This document shows, one piece after another, positions 25,010-35,722 of a DNA stretch of 64,000 bases. The notes under the pieces are model-generated. The model did not search any database. It was not told the DNA's origin and worked only from the letters and a program-made list of their open reading frames with translations. How positions within the stretch are numbered: position 1 is the stretch's first letter; each line of letters opens with the position of its first letter. Source of the DNA: Coenobita brevimanus (Eukaryota > Arthropoda > Malacostraca > Decapoda > Coenobitidae); NCBI GenBank assembly GCA_032717465.1, contig CM064732.1, positions 20,001,242-20,065,241 on the forward strand. Direction: 5' to 3'. Position numbers and translations under genes: made by a program.

Positions 25010-26074
25010 TCTTCTGTTAACATATCGCTCACATGTTCAATCGAGTAGGGATATGGGTTTTGGTCTTATTCTATGTCTTTGGAGATTTCATAATAACTTT
25101 TCCGTAGTGAATTACTCCGCACGTTTCAGCTCGGTGTTCCCTTGTGTGTTATAGGTGCACAGGTGTCGAGCGATAATATAAAGTGTATAAAAGATAATAT
25201 GTAAACTAATCGCTACATAAGTGAAGCCACGAAACCTCCTGTATCACCTAAAATACAACCATGTGGCTTAGTAGCGTGTTCAGCGAATCAATCAGGTCAG
25301 CCATGTAGTCACTGAGATTCTGAATCGGGCAGTTAGTCACTCACTTCAGACAATTAAACGGTTATGCAATTAACAAGTTGTCTGTCTTTTTCTTATTGGG
25401 CTAATAATTAGTTAGTACGTCATTTGCATTTTATTCTACCTATCTTCTAACGAATAGATTTTGCTTGGGAGAGACGTTTCGAACTGGAAGTGTTTAAATA
25501 GAGCTTTCGTCAAACTGCTCACTAGTACTAGTCCTTTCAGAGTTAAAGAAAATCGTCTGGTCTTGGCGCAGGACTATTTAAAACACAGTATAATATTATG
25601 TAATGGCGTTAAGTCCAGATGTAGGTAAGAGTCACATTCCAGATTTGCTCAGTGAGTCATTCGGTTTCTCAGTTGCTCAGTCAATTACTCCGCCTGCCAG
25701 CGTTTTAGTCAGTTAATCAGTCATTAATATCATTCATATGCTTTTAGTTTTACGATGAGACAGTTCTTTGGTCAGTCCGTCTGTTAGTCTGGAAGTCATG
25801 CAATCCAAAAATCCTCAGGCACTAATATTCTCAGTTGATTAAACATGTGACCTCCCAGAAATTAAAGCATATGGATATCAAACGGTCAATGGCAGCGATT
25901 TAGACGGTCTGCTACATAGTCCGTAAGTTCTCGGACACTCAGATTTAGCCTATCAGTCACTCAGTTCAGTAAGCCAGACACAGTGTGCCTGATCTGAAAT
26001 CATTGTCAGTGTCGCAATCAACCCAGTCAATGTAGAATAGCTCAAACCAACACAAGACAAATAATACCGAGCAC

Positions 26075-26077
<3 letters not shown>
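25010..26077. other. Intergenic with degenerate CAGT-type tetranucleotide phrases
   Basis: TCAGTCA/CAGTTAGTCA-like words recur at irregular spacing (25290-25350, 25640-25720, 25940-25990), as in an eroded tetranucleotide microsatellite. No coding signal. Confidence 0.45.
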
Positions 26078-26118
<41 letters not shown>

Positions 26119-26133
26119 CATGATTATAAAACA

Positions 26134-26167
<34 letters not shown>

Positions 26168-26178
26168 CATGATTATAA

Positions 26179-26214
<36 letters not shown>

Positions 26215-26310
26215 TGACTGCTAATAAAAATTATTAGTTATATTTAAATTATTATTATTATTAATTACTATTATTATTATTATTATTATTATTACTTGTT
26301 AATGTAAAAA
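26078..26310. repeat. Triplet arrays (AAT)n then (ATT)n
   Basis: Three AAT blocks are separated by near-identical linkers of the form TACCATGATTATAAAA (about 26116 and 26165), then ATT blocks in the complementary sense. Confidence 0.93.
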
Positions 26311-27330
26311 AAATAAAATATCTGCCACAGTCAGATAACAAGTCCCTCAAAATGGTTCAAAGCCTTAAAAATGGGGAGAAAAAAACGCCGCGCAAAAAAT
26401 AAAAGATAATAATAACCTAAGCAAAAAAGCCGCCCGTCTCTTCGTTCTTCCCTCCTAGTTAGCGGCCAATCCCACAGCCAATCGTCCAGTCGGCCCCCCA
26501 GTTACCCGGGCCAACAGACAATCAGGGCCACCCAACCTGCACTCTTAAGTGAAGTGACTCCCCTCCCCACACCCACGCCAACCCACACTAGTTCACCGAG
26601 ATACTGTTGAATGGATAGATGGATAGACTGACGGAATGATGGAACAGTGGTTGGATAGGCAGATAAATTGGTGGAGAGACAAATTGCTTGATTCATAGTT
26701 ATAAGGTGGCTGGAGAGATTTACTGATAGATTAGATTCATGACGCATGGCTAGACAGATTTATCACGGAAGAGTGGATGGATGGATGAATGGATGGATAG
26801 ATGTGTGAGTGGTTGAGTGGGTGGATAGATAGAAAACTGGACGGGTAGATTGGTGAGTTGATGGACAGCTTCACAATATAGATTCGTAAATATGAGGATA
26901 GACATGCATAATTACGATGTACTATTAATAGACTAATGAACAGACATACAGATAGGTATATGGACGTTCGATGAGTGGATTGACAGACTGATAGGTTTAC
27001 GGAGGACTGGTGGACACAGATAGATACTCATGATGGAAGGGCGGATGGGTTCACAGAATCTTGATGTATAGATAGATGGACAGATTTATGTTGGGTGAGT
27101 AGATATACAGAAAAATGCGCGGTGGATGGTTGGACAGAGTTGGATAATTTGATATTTTGACTGATATAAGGTACTGTATAATATGGAAGATAGATAAATA
27201 GATAATTGGACAGTACGGATATACAGTATATATACTCATGATACATCGGAGGACACGAATATATATTTAAGATGGATGGGAGGGCTGATAGATAGACAGA
27301 TGAATAGATAGACTGAGATATACATGGAAA
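26311..27330. repeat. Degenerate GATA/GATG-type tetranucleotide region
   Basis: From about 26585 the plus strand is dominated by GATAGA, GATGGAT and TGGATAGA words with substitutions, as in an old decayed (GATA/GATG)n array. No gene. Confidence 0.6.
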
Positions 27331-27869
27331 TGTCAGAGAGAAATGTTCCCTCTTTTATTTCCTTGAAAGGGAAGGTAGCAGCGCGCTGGGACTGGTGCCA
27401 GTTAGAACGATATTCCGCCACTAGATGGCAGGGGTGTCAACTCGCGCGGGCAACTTTAACCTAGACAGTGTCAGCTAGGGAACGGAGACTATTAAAAAAA
27501 TGGGCAATGTTAAAATTGCGATCTGTGATACTGACTGATATAAGATATTACAGTGACAGATGTAGAGGTGAATAAACTGAATAACTTACCATATCTATAA
27601 GAGTGTGTAAATCAATACCGGTATGTTGAGTGTTACTGAACCGACTCATGATAGATAAAATGTGTTCTGCTAGAGGTAAATAAAAGATATAACTTGATCA
27701 ATAAACAGATACACAAGTTATGAATAAATAGGTAAGTATATTGGTAATATGATTTAACAGGTCTTTGGTTCAATAACTTGGTAGTCTGATAACCACACGG
27801 TTAAACTTACGGGCAAATGAGTGCATATAAATAACCCACTAAATAATTAATGAACTCATAGCGGTTGTT
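27331..27869. other. Intergenic, nothing recognised
   Basis: No coding signal or repeat match found. Confidence 0.5.
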
Positions 27870-28172
27870 GTTGTCGTCGTTTGAAGATATCTCCCTCCTA
27901 CAGAGGGAGCCGGGCCATACATTAGCCCGGTCAGTGGGGATGGCTTTTGCCAGGAGCATCTCATGGTGGGCAACTGCCACCCATCAGGGTCCGCACTCCG
28001 CTGGTGGGCCACCCACCTGTCCGCCAGGGCAACCGGACAGGCCACCAGAAAGCTCGCTGGCGCGGCGAGCAATGTCATGGCAGCTCGTTCGTTCGCTCGT
28101 TTGTAGATTTCCTTCGCCTTTAGCAAAGGCCGGGCCATACATTAGCCCGGTCGGTGCGATCTTGGTGGGTAG
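27870..28172 (+). repeat. Two direct units carrying paired hairpins (GGGCCATACATTAGCCCGG)
   Basis: Units at about 27870-27954 and 28090-28172 are related. Each has a short 6-bp hairpin followed by the identical hairpin GCCGGGC-CATACATTA-GCCCGG (27909-27932 and 28129-28152). The first hairpin is TCCCTC/GAGGGA in unit 1 but GCCTTT/AAAGGC in unit 2, so pairing is kept while sequence differs. The intervening 130 bp is GC-rich. Identity unknown. Confidence 0.6.
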
Positions 28173-28223
28173 AAATCGCAGACATATTGATTGACTGTTT
28201 TACAGTTCGACAGACAAGAAAAA

Positions 28224-28867
28224 CAGTGCTGGGCAAGAACCGTTAAAATTGGAGTCGACAGTTCCGATTCTCAGTGCCAAAGGAATCGTTGGAACCAGTT
28301 CTAGAACCAGTTCATATGAGTGCCTGAGTGACAATTTGCCAGCTGGGACGGACAGCATGTGATGCAGGTGCATTAAATAATAAATATTTACAATTTTACC
28401 TCTATTTATTATGCGGGAAGAGAAAATCTAATTTACCAAAACACAGTATTATCAAAAATAATAATGCCAACCATTCGGAAATATTAAATAATATTAAATA
28501 AACACATGCTTCTCTTTGTCAACAATAATTATGCCAAACAATTAAAGCGTTAGTATTTATTATATAAACATATATGGTTCTCTTAATCTTTATCAAAAAT
28601 AATAATGCTAACTATTGGGAAATATTAAATAAACATGCTTCTCTTTTTCAAAAATAATAATGCCAACCATTGAGAAATATTAAATAACGTACTTTCATAA
28701 TTTACTGCTATCAGTGACAGACTGCAGTTAACAAAACATAGCACAATATAATTTCTTGTGTTGGCGGAACCGCTTCTTGGGAACCGGTTCCGAGTTGGGA
28801 ATAGATTCTGAGTTTACCTCATCAGAGTCGCTGCAACCGGTTATGGAACCGGTTCTTGTCCAGCCCT
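28224..28867. mobile_element. hAT-like non-autonomous DNA element
   Basis: The left end CAGTGCTGGGCAAGAACCG and the right end (complement CTAGGGCTGGACAAGAACCG) form terminal inverted repeats of the CAG...CTG style of hAT elements. Subterminal repeats of GGAACCGGTTC type lie at both ends, another hAT trait. The interior (28449-28690) has about four direct repeats around AATAATGCCAACCATT. Flanks (AAGAAAAA and about AGAAAAGA) are only a weak 8-bp duplication. No transposase. Confidence 0.65.
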
Positions 28868-28869
28868 AG

Positions 28870-29433
28870 AAAAGATTGGTGCATTAATTAAATATCAGAT
28901 TGGTAGAATGAACTGAAAAATTGATAACATGAACTGAAAGATGCACGGATGTCACGACGAACTGAAAAGTAGAGACTGACTGACAAATAAATGTACTTGT
29001 GGACTATTATATACCTGAAATAGTATTCAGTTTTTATCCTATAAACATGCAGCTAGATCAAGACCTTAATATTTTGTAGATTTTTTAGACGTGATACTAA
29101 ATGGTTTGTTGATGAATATAGGCTAGTTATGTAGTTAGATCATAATTTATGAAACGGGGTTATATGTTGGGATATTATATGAAGGCCGTATATACAGTAT
29201 ATAACTAATTAATTAATGGATGTTTGTGTGTAAAACGGATAGAGGATGGATAAGGCAGATACAGTTGTACGAGCATATAATTAGGCTATGACTGGGTATG
29301 ATGACTGTATTGATGAATAGTTAATGAATACAGTTAATATATATGGCACATGAATGGTGGATCAATACCACAGAGAAATAATTGAATAACAAATGATAAA
29401 TGTACCACCGAAAATCTGATGAAAAATCTATAA

Positions 29434-29469
<36 letters not shown>

Positions 29470-30209
29470 TGGATGAAAGTATGACAGTAAACTGCAAATA
29501 TGGATAGCCAAAGTGATTGATACAACAGCTAAGTTACAACTCATACAGAGAACAGAAGAAAAGATGGATAAATGATGGACACAGTAACTAAATACAAACT
29601 GGTGGATAATGTAGCTATATTGATAAATATATGATTGATACGGTAGATACACAGATTGGCAATTTTATGGATGCAGTAGGTAATAAATGCACAATTAACG
29701 TAGTGATAGTTTTGCAGCTGTATAATTAACGGATGCAGTAGAAAGATTCATATTTTTAAATTTATACTTCTGCTAATATACGGTACATCGGATGGATACG
29801 TAGATATACAGAGAAATGTATTTGAAGAATAGGGAAGATATGGAGATACATAATTTGTTCACCAGCATATATTGGTAGGCTGAATGAAAGATTGAAATAG
29901 GTGTTCTAGTATCGAAGTGGACAGATGGAGGGATGTTTGGTGGACTGTTTTAAATGGAGAGCTAAATGGGTGTAGCCTAAATGGTAATAGGTAAAGTTCA
30001 GCCAAAAGCAGAGACAGGTAGAGTGATAGCTGGGCAGTTTTATGGATATTATATCTAGTATTAAGATGGTACATACGTATATACATACGGTACATACATC
30101 TAGATACTGTAGATACAGTGCTAACACAGCTGACATTGGTGGGATAAGAATTCGGTACATAAAATAGAACAAGAAAAATTGTATGACTAAAAAAATGATA
30201 GGACAAGAC

Positions 30210-30212
<3 letters not shown>
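28870..30212. other. Degenerate GATA/GATG-like region with one short (AT)n
   Basis: GATGGATAA, GATACAG and similar words recur without a clear period. (AT)n lies at about 29437-29467. No gene. Confidence 0.5.

Positions 30213-30294
<82 letters not shown>
30213..30294. repeat. (AT)n array upstream of the inverted SINE pair
   Basis: 82 bp of pure AT; the SINE 3' segment starts immediately after it. Confidence 0.98.
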
Positions 30295-30297
<3 letters not shown>

Positions 30298-30394
30298 TAA
30301 GCCACTTGGTAGAGATACATTGCCTGTATCGTCCCGACTTCGGTCGGGATAGGCCGGTTCTGCAGTCGATACTCAAACGGCTGATGATATATAT
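30295..30394 (+). mobile_element. UUCG-hairpin SINE, 3' terminal fragment (5' truncated)
   Basis: Corresponds to the last 100 bp of the full copies and includes the stem TCCCGAC-TTCG-GTCGGGA and the end AAACGGCTGATGAT running into AT. It is tail-to-tail with the next copy, forming an inverted repeat with arms of about 100 bp. Confidence 0.8.
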
Positions 30395-30399
30395 ATATA

Positions 30400-30776
30400 T
30401 CATCATCAGCCGTTTGAGTATCCACTGCAGGACCGGCCTATCCCGACCGAAGTCGGGACGATACAGCCAATGTATCGCTACCAATTGGCTTAGGCTGTGT
30501 GGTAGAGATTGTATGTAGGGTGAGAAGCGCTTGTAAGTGTAATTGTAATGTTGGAATGGCTTTGGCTTTGGGTGTAGTCTGTGAACCAAGCGTAATCGGC
30601 CCGCGCAAGTCGACTGGGTACGAGCATACTTTACAGTAAGCGACACTGGTTCAACCACCGCACTCCTTGTGTTCGCCAATGCAGTACGTGGCCGGGTGAA
30701 CACTCCCAAAGTTTCTTACCCGGGCGGGGCGCGAACCCTGGTTCACCCGTGTACGAAACGCACACTCTACCACTGA

Positions 30777-30779
<3 letters not shown>
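30400..30779 (-). mobile_element. UUCG-hairpin tRNA-derived SINE, near full length
   Basis: On the minus strand the 5' end is tRNA-like: GTGGTAGAGTGTGC (A-box-like), then GGTTCGCGCCCCGCC (B-box-like, compare GGTTCGANTCC). A family-specific body follows, ending with the hairpin TCCCGAC-TTCG-GTCGGGA and AAACGGCTGATGAT. The first few bases of the tRNA head are missing relative to 31957-32003. (AT)n borders both ends. Transcription would be by Pol III and mobilisation by a partner LINE that is not identified. Confidence 0.78.
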
Positions 30780-30842
<63 letters not shown>

Positions 30843-30868
30843 GTGTGTGTGTGTGTGTGTGTGTGTGT
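30780..30868. repeat. (AT)n followed by (GT)n
   Basis: AT repeat to 30837, then TGTG repeat to about 30868. Confidence 0.98.
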
Positions 30869-31889
30869 TAATCTGAGTAAGCGTTAAACTGGAAAAGAAC
30901 AAAGCGCGGAGCCACAAGTGTATCGGAGTAATTGTTAGTCCTGCTTTACCTACAGCCAGCTGATTTTTGAGCGGGGTTAAGCATATTGACTTACAGTGGT
31001 GCTGACCTTTGGAGATCACAGTAACATTTTGACATTTGCGGGTTTTGTTTGGTATCCCCTTTGTACCTATTACTGATCTGTGAAAACTATCATACCTTTT
31101 ATTATGGTGTTCATAGTTTGCAGATGAAATGGGTGGAAGTGGAACGTACGAAAAAATTGAATTCCTTATTACCTCCAAATAGTTTTATTAAAGTTAGGAT
31201 GTCCTTCAGTTCTCGAAAATGTTACAGATTTGACACTCCCTAAAATGATAAGCTTTGTGTAGTCCGAACATTAGAGAACTTAAACCCTTCAATCTGTTGA
31301 TTTACTTCAAATTGTGGTTTTGATATCACCGGATGATGATAATCAGGTTAGGAGGAACACTGATTGGAGTGGTTAGAATAGGCTTCATGAACACCTTCGC
31401 TAGTAAGAGGCGTTCTCAAGTAGAAGGAAGACATTTGGTAGGACAATTAACGAAAAAACGAAGTACCCCAAAGTCAGGAGGTTAAGGTCTCTTTTCTCAG
31501 ACTCAGACTTCTTGTTAAATTTTGAGTAATGCTGATAATCGAAAATTACAACAATTGCTGTAACACTGAACATTCATTGTTCTCTAAATATATTTTGTGG
31601 AATGCTGGCTTCGGAAACTATAAATCTTAAACGTTGTTGATCTGTGTGTTAAAACAGTCATCATGATAATCCTGGAGATTATTGTAAAATAACATAATCA
31701 GTGTGCTAAATGCGCTGTGATATGAATATTATTATTATTTTTATATTTCATAATTAATCTGATGTAACTATAATTTGTAGTGTGAGCCTGTGGTCCATAG
31801 TTCTTGTGCTTCTTGTGCACTTTGTTACATTATTATTATCAGTATTTTTCATGTTCTCTACCCTTTGGATTTACAACAACAACAAAAAT

Positions 31890-31890
<1 letters not shown>
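30869..31890. other. Intergenic, nothing recognised
   Basis: No coding signal and no paired repeat found. Confidence 0.6.

Positions 31891-31956
<66 letters not shown>
31891..31956. repeat. (AC)n(AT)n compound microsatellite
   Basis: Short AC block then 50 bp of AT, directly followed by a SINE head. Confidence 0.97.
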
Positions 31957-31958
<2 letters not shown>

Positions 31959-32003
31959 AGCCTCTGTGGTACAGTGGTAGAGTGTGCATTTCGTACACGG
32001 GTG
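31957..32003 (+). mobile_element. UUCG-hairpin SINE, tRNA-like head only
   Basis: 47 bp containing GCCTCTGTGGTACAGTGGTA and TTTCGTACACGGGTG, identical in layout to the 5' end of the full copies. It then switches abruptly into the tail of an oppositely oriented copy at about 32004. Confidence 0.75.
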
Positions 32004-32403
32004 ATGATGATGATATCATCAGCCGTTTGAATGTCCACTGCAGGATCGGCCTACTCCTACCGAAGTGGGGACAATACAGCCAATGTATCTCTATCTAGTG
32101 GCTTAGGCTGTCTGGTAGAGACTGTATGTACGGTAAGAAGTGCTTGTAAGTGTAATTGTAGTGTTGTAGTGGCTTTGGATGTGTGTGTAGTCTGTGAACC
32201 AAGTGTAATCGGCTCGCGCAAGCCGACTGGGTGCAAGCATACTTTATAGTATGCGACACTGGTTCAACCACGCACCCCTGATGTCCGCCCAAAGCAGTAC
32301 GTGGCCAGAAGAACGCTCCCAAAGTTCATTACCCTGGTGGGGCGTGAACCCTCGTTCTTCAGTGTACGAAAAGGCACGCTTTACCACTGTACCACAGAGG
32401 CTT
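32004..32403 (-). mobile_element. UUCG-hairpin tRNA-derived SINE, full length
   Basis: Full copy on the minus strand: tRNA-like head (GCCTCTGTGGTACAGTGGTA, then GGTTCACGCCCC), body, and the 3' hairpin with loop C-TTCG-G. Its stem has drifted, giving two mismatches. Ends are joined to (AT)n on the head side and to a truncated head on the tail side. Confidence 0.8.
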
Positions 32404-32585
<182 letters not shown>

Positions 32586-32713
32586 TTACACCAATTAAGA
32601 CATCTGCAGGCGATCTTGGGCATTGCAACTTCCAAAGCAGTCACAAAATGAATGTGGTAAAAACTCAACATAATTCGAATTTTTGAAAATTCGAATTACG
32701 TGACGCGTATTTA

Positions 32714-32715
<2 letters not shown>

Positions 32716-32767
<52 letters not shown>

Positions 32768-32816
32768 TATCCACAAGAAATCAGCATATCTATGAATGAA
32801 GTGTTATTGATTTAAT

Positions 32817-32891
<75 letters not shown>
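32716..32891. repeat. Two (AT)n arrays
   Basis: AT repeats at about 32716-32765 and 32819-32891, separated by 53 bp of ordinary sequence. Confidence 0.97.
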
Positions 32892-32895
<4 letters not shown>

Positions 32896-33749
32896 GGTGA
32901 GTACATAATTAAAATTCTGACATTAGTGACTTACGGTACTAAGCAGTGAATAAATCGGAATGGCAAGTGGAATGACTGTTACAGTTGGATATTTTTTCCT
33001 TAAAATCTATCATATAAGTAAACGTCATTTAATAATTTTTTTTTTCTCCAAACGATTTCATACTGTTTATGCGAAACTTTTCGAACTAGAGGATTTGGGT
33101 ATAGCTATTATTCAGTCCTTCATTGTAATGAACCTACCTGCTTTGAATAAAGTATTCTGGTGGCAGTCTGAGAACAATAGATAACCAGTCATTATAGTGA
33201 AGGCTTCCGACCCAGGGCAAATGATATCGTGTAATTTACTTGCCTTGTCCCAAGTATAAATATGCATCCTTATTTTCCTAAGATATCCTTTACTAAATAT
33301 CTGAGGGAATCGCCCACCAGCTAGTAAGATAGCCTGTCAACACCAGAGACACAATTAAGGAGGTATAGCCTATACAGTTAATCTAAGCCATTCAGTAGAG
33401 TGATATTTCGTTAATAAAATTTTTGCCACCGCCTGAGGATTGTAAGCTTTAGGCACATCTCCTTTAGCCTAGTGGAGAAGTTAATGCAGACGATTGTTTT
33501 GTCTCTCCCCTCCAGCTCAAAAACCATCTCCTGAATTCAGTTAATACCTACGTCTAGCGGCAGATGGAATAATAAAAGATGTTATCGAAGTGTAGAGGAG
33601 AGAAATGTACCCGGCGACCTTTGGGAATGGCTGTCAACTTGCAGTGTGTATATTGTGCGTGATGTTAACCAAACTCCATCCCGTCCTGTGTGTTAGTTTC
33701 ACCGCGGGTATTAATTTAGTCACACTCCACACCACCGCAACCCTCTGTG

Positions 33750-33782
<33 letters not shown>

Positions 33783-35311
33783 CGTTATTCTGTGTATGTG
33801 TAATATAAATGTGTCTGTATGTATGGTTATGTGTATGCTTATGCATATGTGTGTTTAAGCGTCAGTGCATGTGCGTGACCGATGAGAAGACGACTGATGG
33901 ATGTGAGTGTGCGGATGTGACGGAAGTGCCTGATTCTCGTATAGCTAGTGTTATTCCCAGTGGTCGTTGCACCACCTCCACTGTTGTTTAGTACCATCCG
34001 ACCAGCTGCCTCTCGGAGACTGGGACATGAACTGTAGACGTTATGTTTTCAGCAGACGGGTCTGGGTCATTCATAATTTTTATAATAACTCATCGCTGTA
34101 TGAAATTGAATAAACCTTAGTTAGAGGGTAAGAACGAGTTTCCTTGATTATACCAGCCATATCGACCTTACAGGCTGGATAAATGTTGTCATCAACCGAA
34201 CGGAAGGCGGTTAGGGATTTTCATCTAGTTAATTCAAAAGAGCTATAATGTTAACCAAACTCTGTATTGATAGAGGTGTGGAGATACTTACTGTATACAC
34301 GTTCAACCATTTTGCCTGTCAACCCTTGCATTATAATGGTCTTTTTTTTTTTTTTTTAATCATGTTGAATCCAGACACCTTTAAATACTAATTCGAGACT
34401 CTTCATACATGAGAGTTTTAGGACTATTGTCATTATTCATTAACCATTTCACTACACCGGTAAACTTACCTTAAACTTACTAAAATGCATAGTAATGGCA
34501 AGAATGTAACATGATAGGCGTCCTCTGGCAGAGGTGATTTAATTACAAATATGTTGGAAGGCTATGCGTACATAAACGTAGAAGATGGATAAGAATAAAA
34601 AAAAAAAATGTGATGTGATGAATGTACTGTATATTTTATGGTGATGAAGTTAGGGCTACCAGAGATGTATATATGCGCAGACACACATGTATATACATAC
34701 ATTTAAGAATGATATAATAGGTGTACATGTAATGATAATTCATGCAAATACGCATACAAGTATATTTACAGCGATAACTATGCACACTACGAGGCACCAA
34801 GTACGTAAATTGATACAAAAATTGCCACTTATAGATAAACACAGCAACGACAGAGTTGAATCATTTACGTGTGTATACGAGTAAACTAAATATACAAACA
34901 AAAGGGCATAAATTTTATATATTCAAACACACAAACGAATACACATTCATTTGTACATCGACAAACATAAGTTGCCTATGATAATGGTCACATTCTTTCG
35001 CATGTTTACCTTATTGTCAAACAGCGATGCATGATCCTTACTGCTGATTAGTACGGTGTTATTAGGTTTGGACACAGTTGACTGTCATATACAGCACATA
35101 TAAACATGTAGGCTATGCATTCATTCAATCAGAAACAGGACCAACAAAAAATCAACAACTACATCACATACGCATCAATACCGTTATAAACATGAATGCA
35201 GATAGATCAACACATACTGTAAATACATGCATATATACAGATGTGTCATCATATTACATGGATTATTTCATGCTTGACACCCAGCGCAAGTCACAGCCTT
35301 ATCACATTACG
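32892..35311. other. Intergenic; (GT)n at about 33751-33781
   Basis: No coding signal. A GT microsatellite followed by eroded GTATGTGT phrases (33790-33870), a T run near 34341, an A run near 34599, and ATACA-type words at 34680-35000. Confidence 0.6.
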
Positions 35312-35623
35312 GGCAGGCGGTGACCGAGTTGGTGAAGAGGTGCCTTGCTGTCTTGAATTATCCCAGGTTCGAGTCCGGGTGGGGAAGGGAACAGTTTATG
35401 GATTTGAATTTCAGAAAAGCATATTTTCTGATCTATCAGAACATCCGCCGACATGTCACAAAATTACCTCCGCTGATACTAGTACACCAGTCCTGTATGA
35501 GACAGCCCTAGCATAAATTCAGTTTGGACGGTGGGTGTAAGCACCGAAGTGGTGACATGTGGAGATGTATGTTGGAGGACCACTGTTCTTTGGGAAGAGG
35601 AAGAGCAGCCTGTGCCTAGAATA

Positions 35624-35624
<1 letters not shown>
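35312..35624 (+). mobile_element. tRNA-derived SINE with a perfect Pol III B box
   Basis: Starts GGCGGTGACCGAGTTGGTGA (A-box-like, Ser/Leu-tRNA style). It has GGTTCGAGTCC at about 35369-35379, an exact match to the B-box consensus GGTTCGANTCC. The body ends CTGTGCCTAGAATAGGACAC, then an (AC)n tail. A diverged 3' end of the same kind is at about 48030-48166. Non-coding. Confidence 0.7.

Positions 35625-35720
<96 letters not shown>
35625..35720. repeat. (AC)n array, 96 bp
   Basis: Acts as the tail of the SINE on its left; LINE copy 1 begins immediately on its right. Confidence 0.98.

Positions 35721-35722
<2 letters not shown>

Noticed and set aside
27909..28152. CRISPR-like repeats (two identical hairpin-containing repeats)
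   Set aside because: Only two units about 220 bp apart with related flanks, in a eukaryotic context; no array of equal spacers.
30380..30410. Hammerhead ribozyme core (CTGATGA)
   Set aside because: The word is present, but no GAAA strand or third stem is found in suitable positions.
29906..30709. 267-codon minus-strand open frame
   Set aside because: It runs through two SINE pieces and an (AT)n array (Tyr-Ile repeats). Its apparent protein is SINE plus microsatellite.
35369..35379. Functional tRNA gene (perfect B box)
   Set aside because: The flanking sequence does not give a full cloverleaf by eye and continues into a SINE body with an (AC)n tail.
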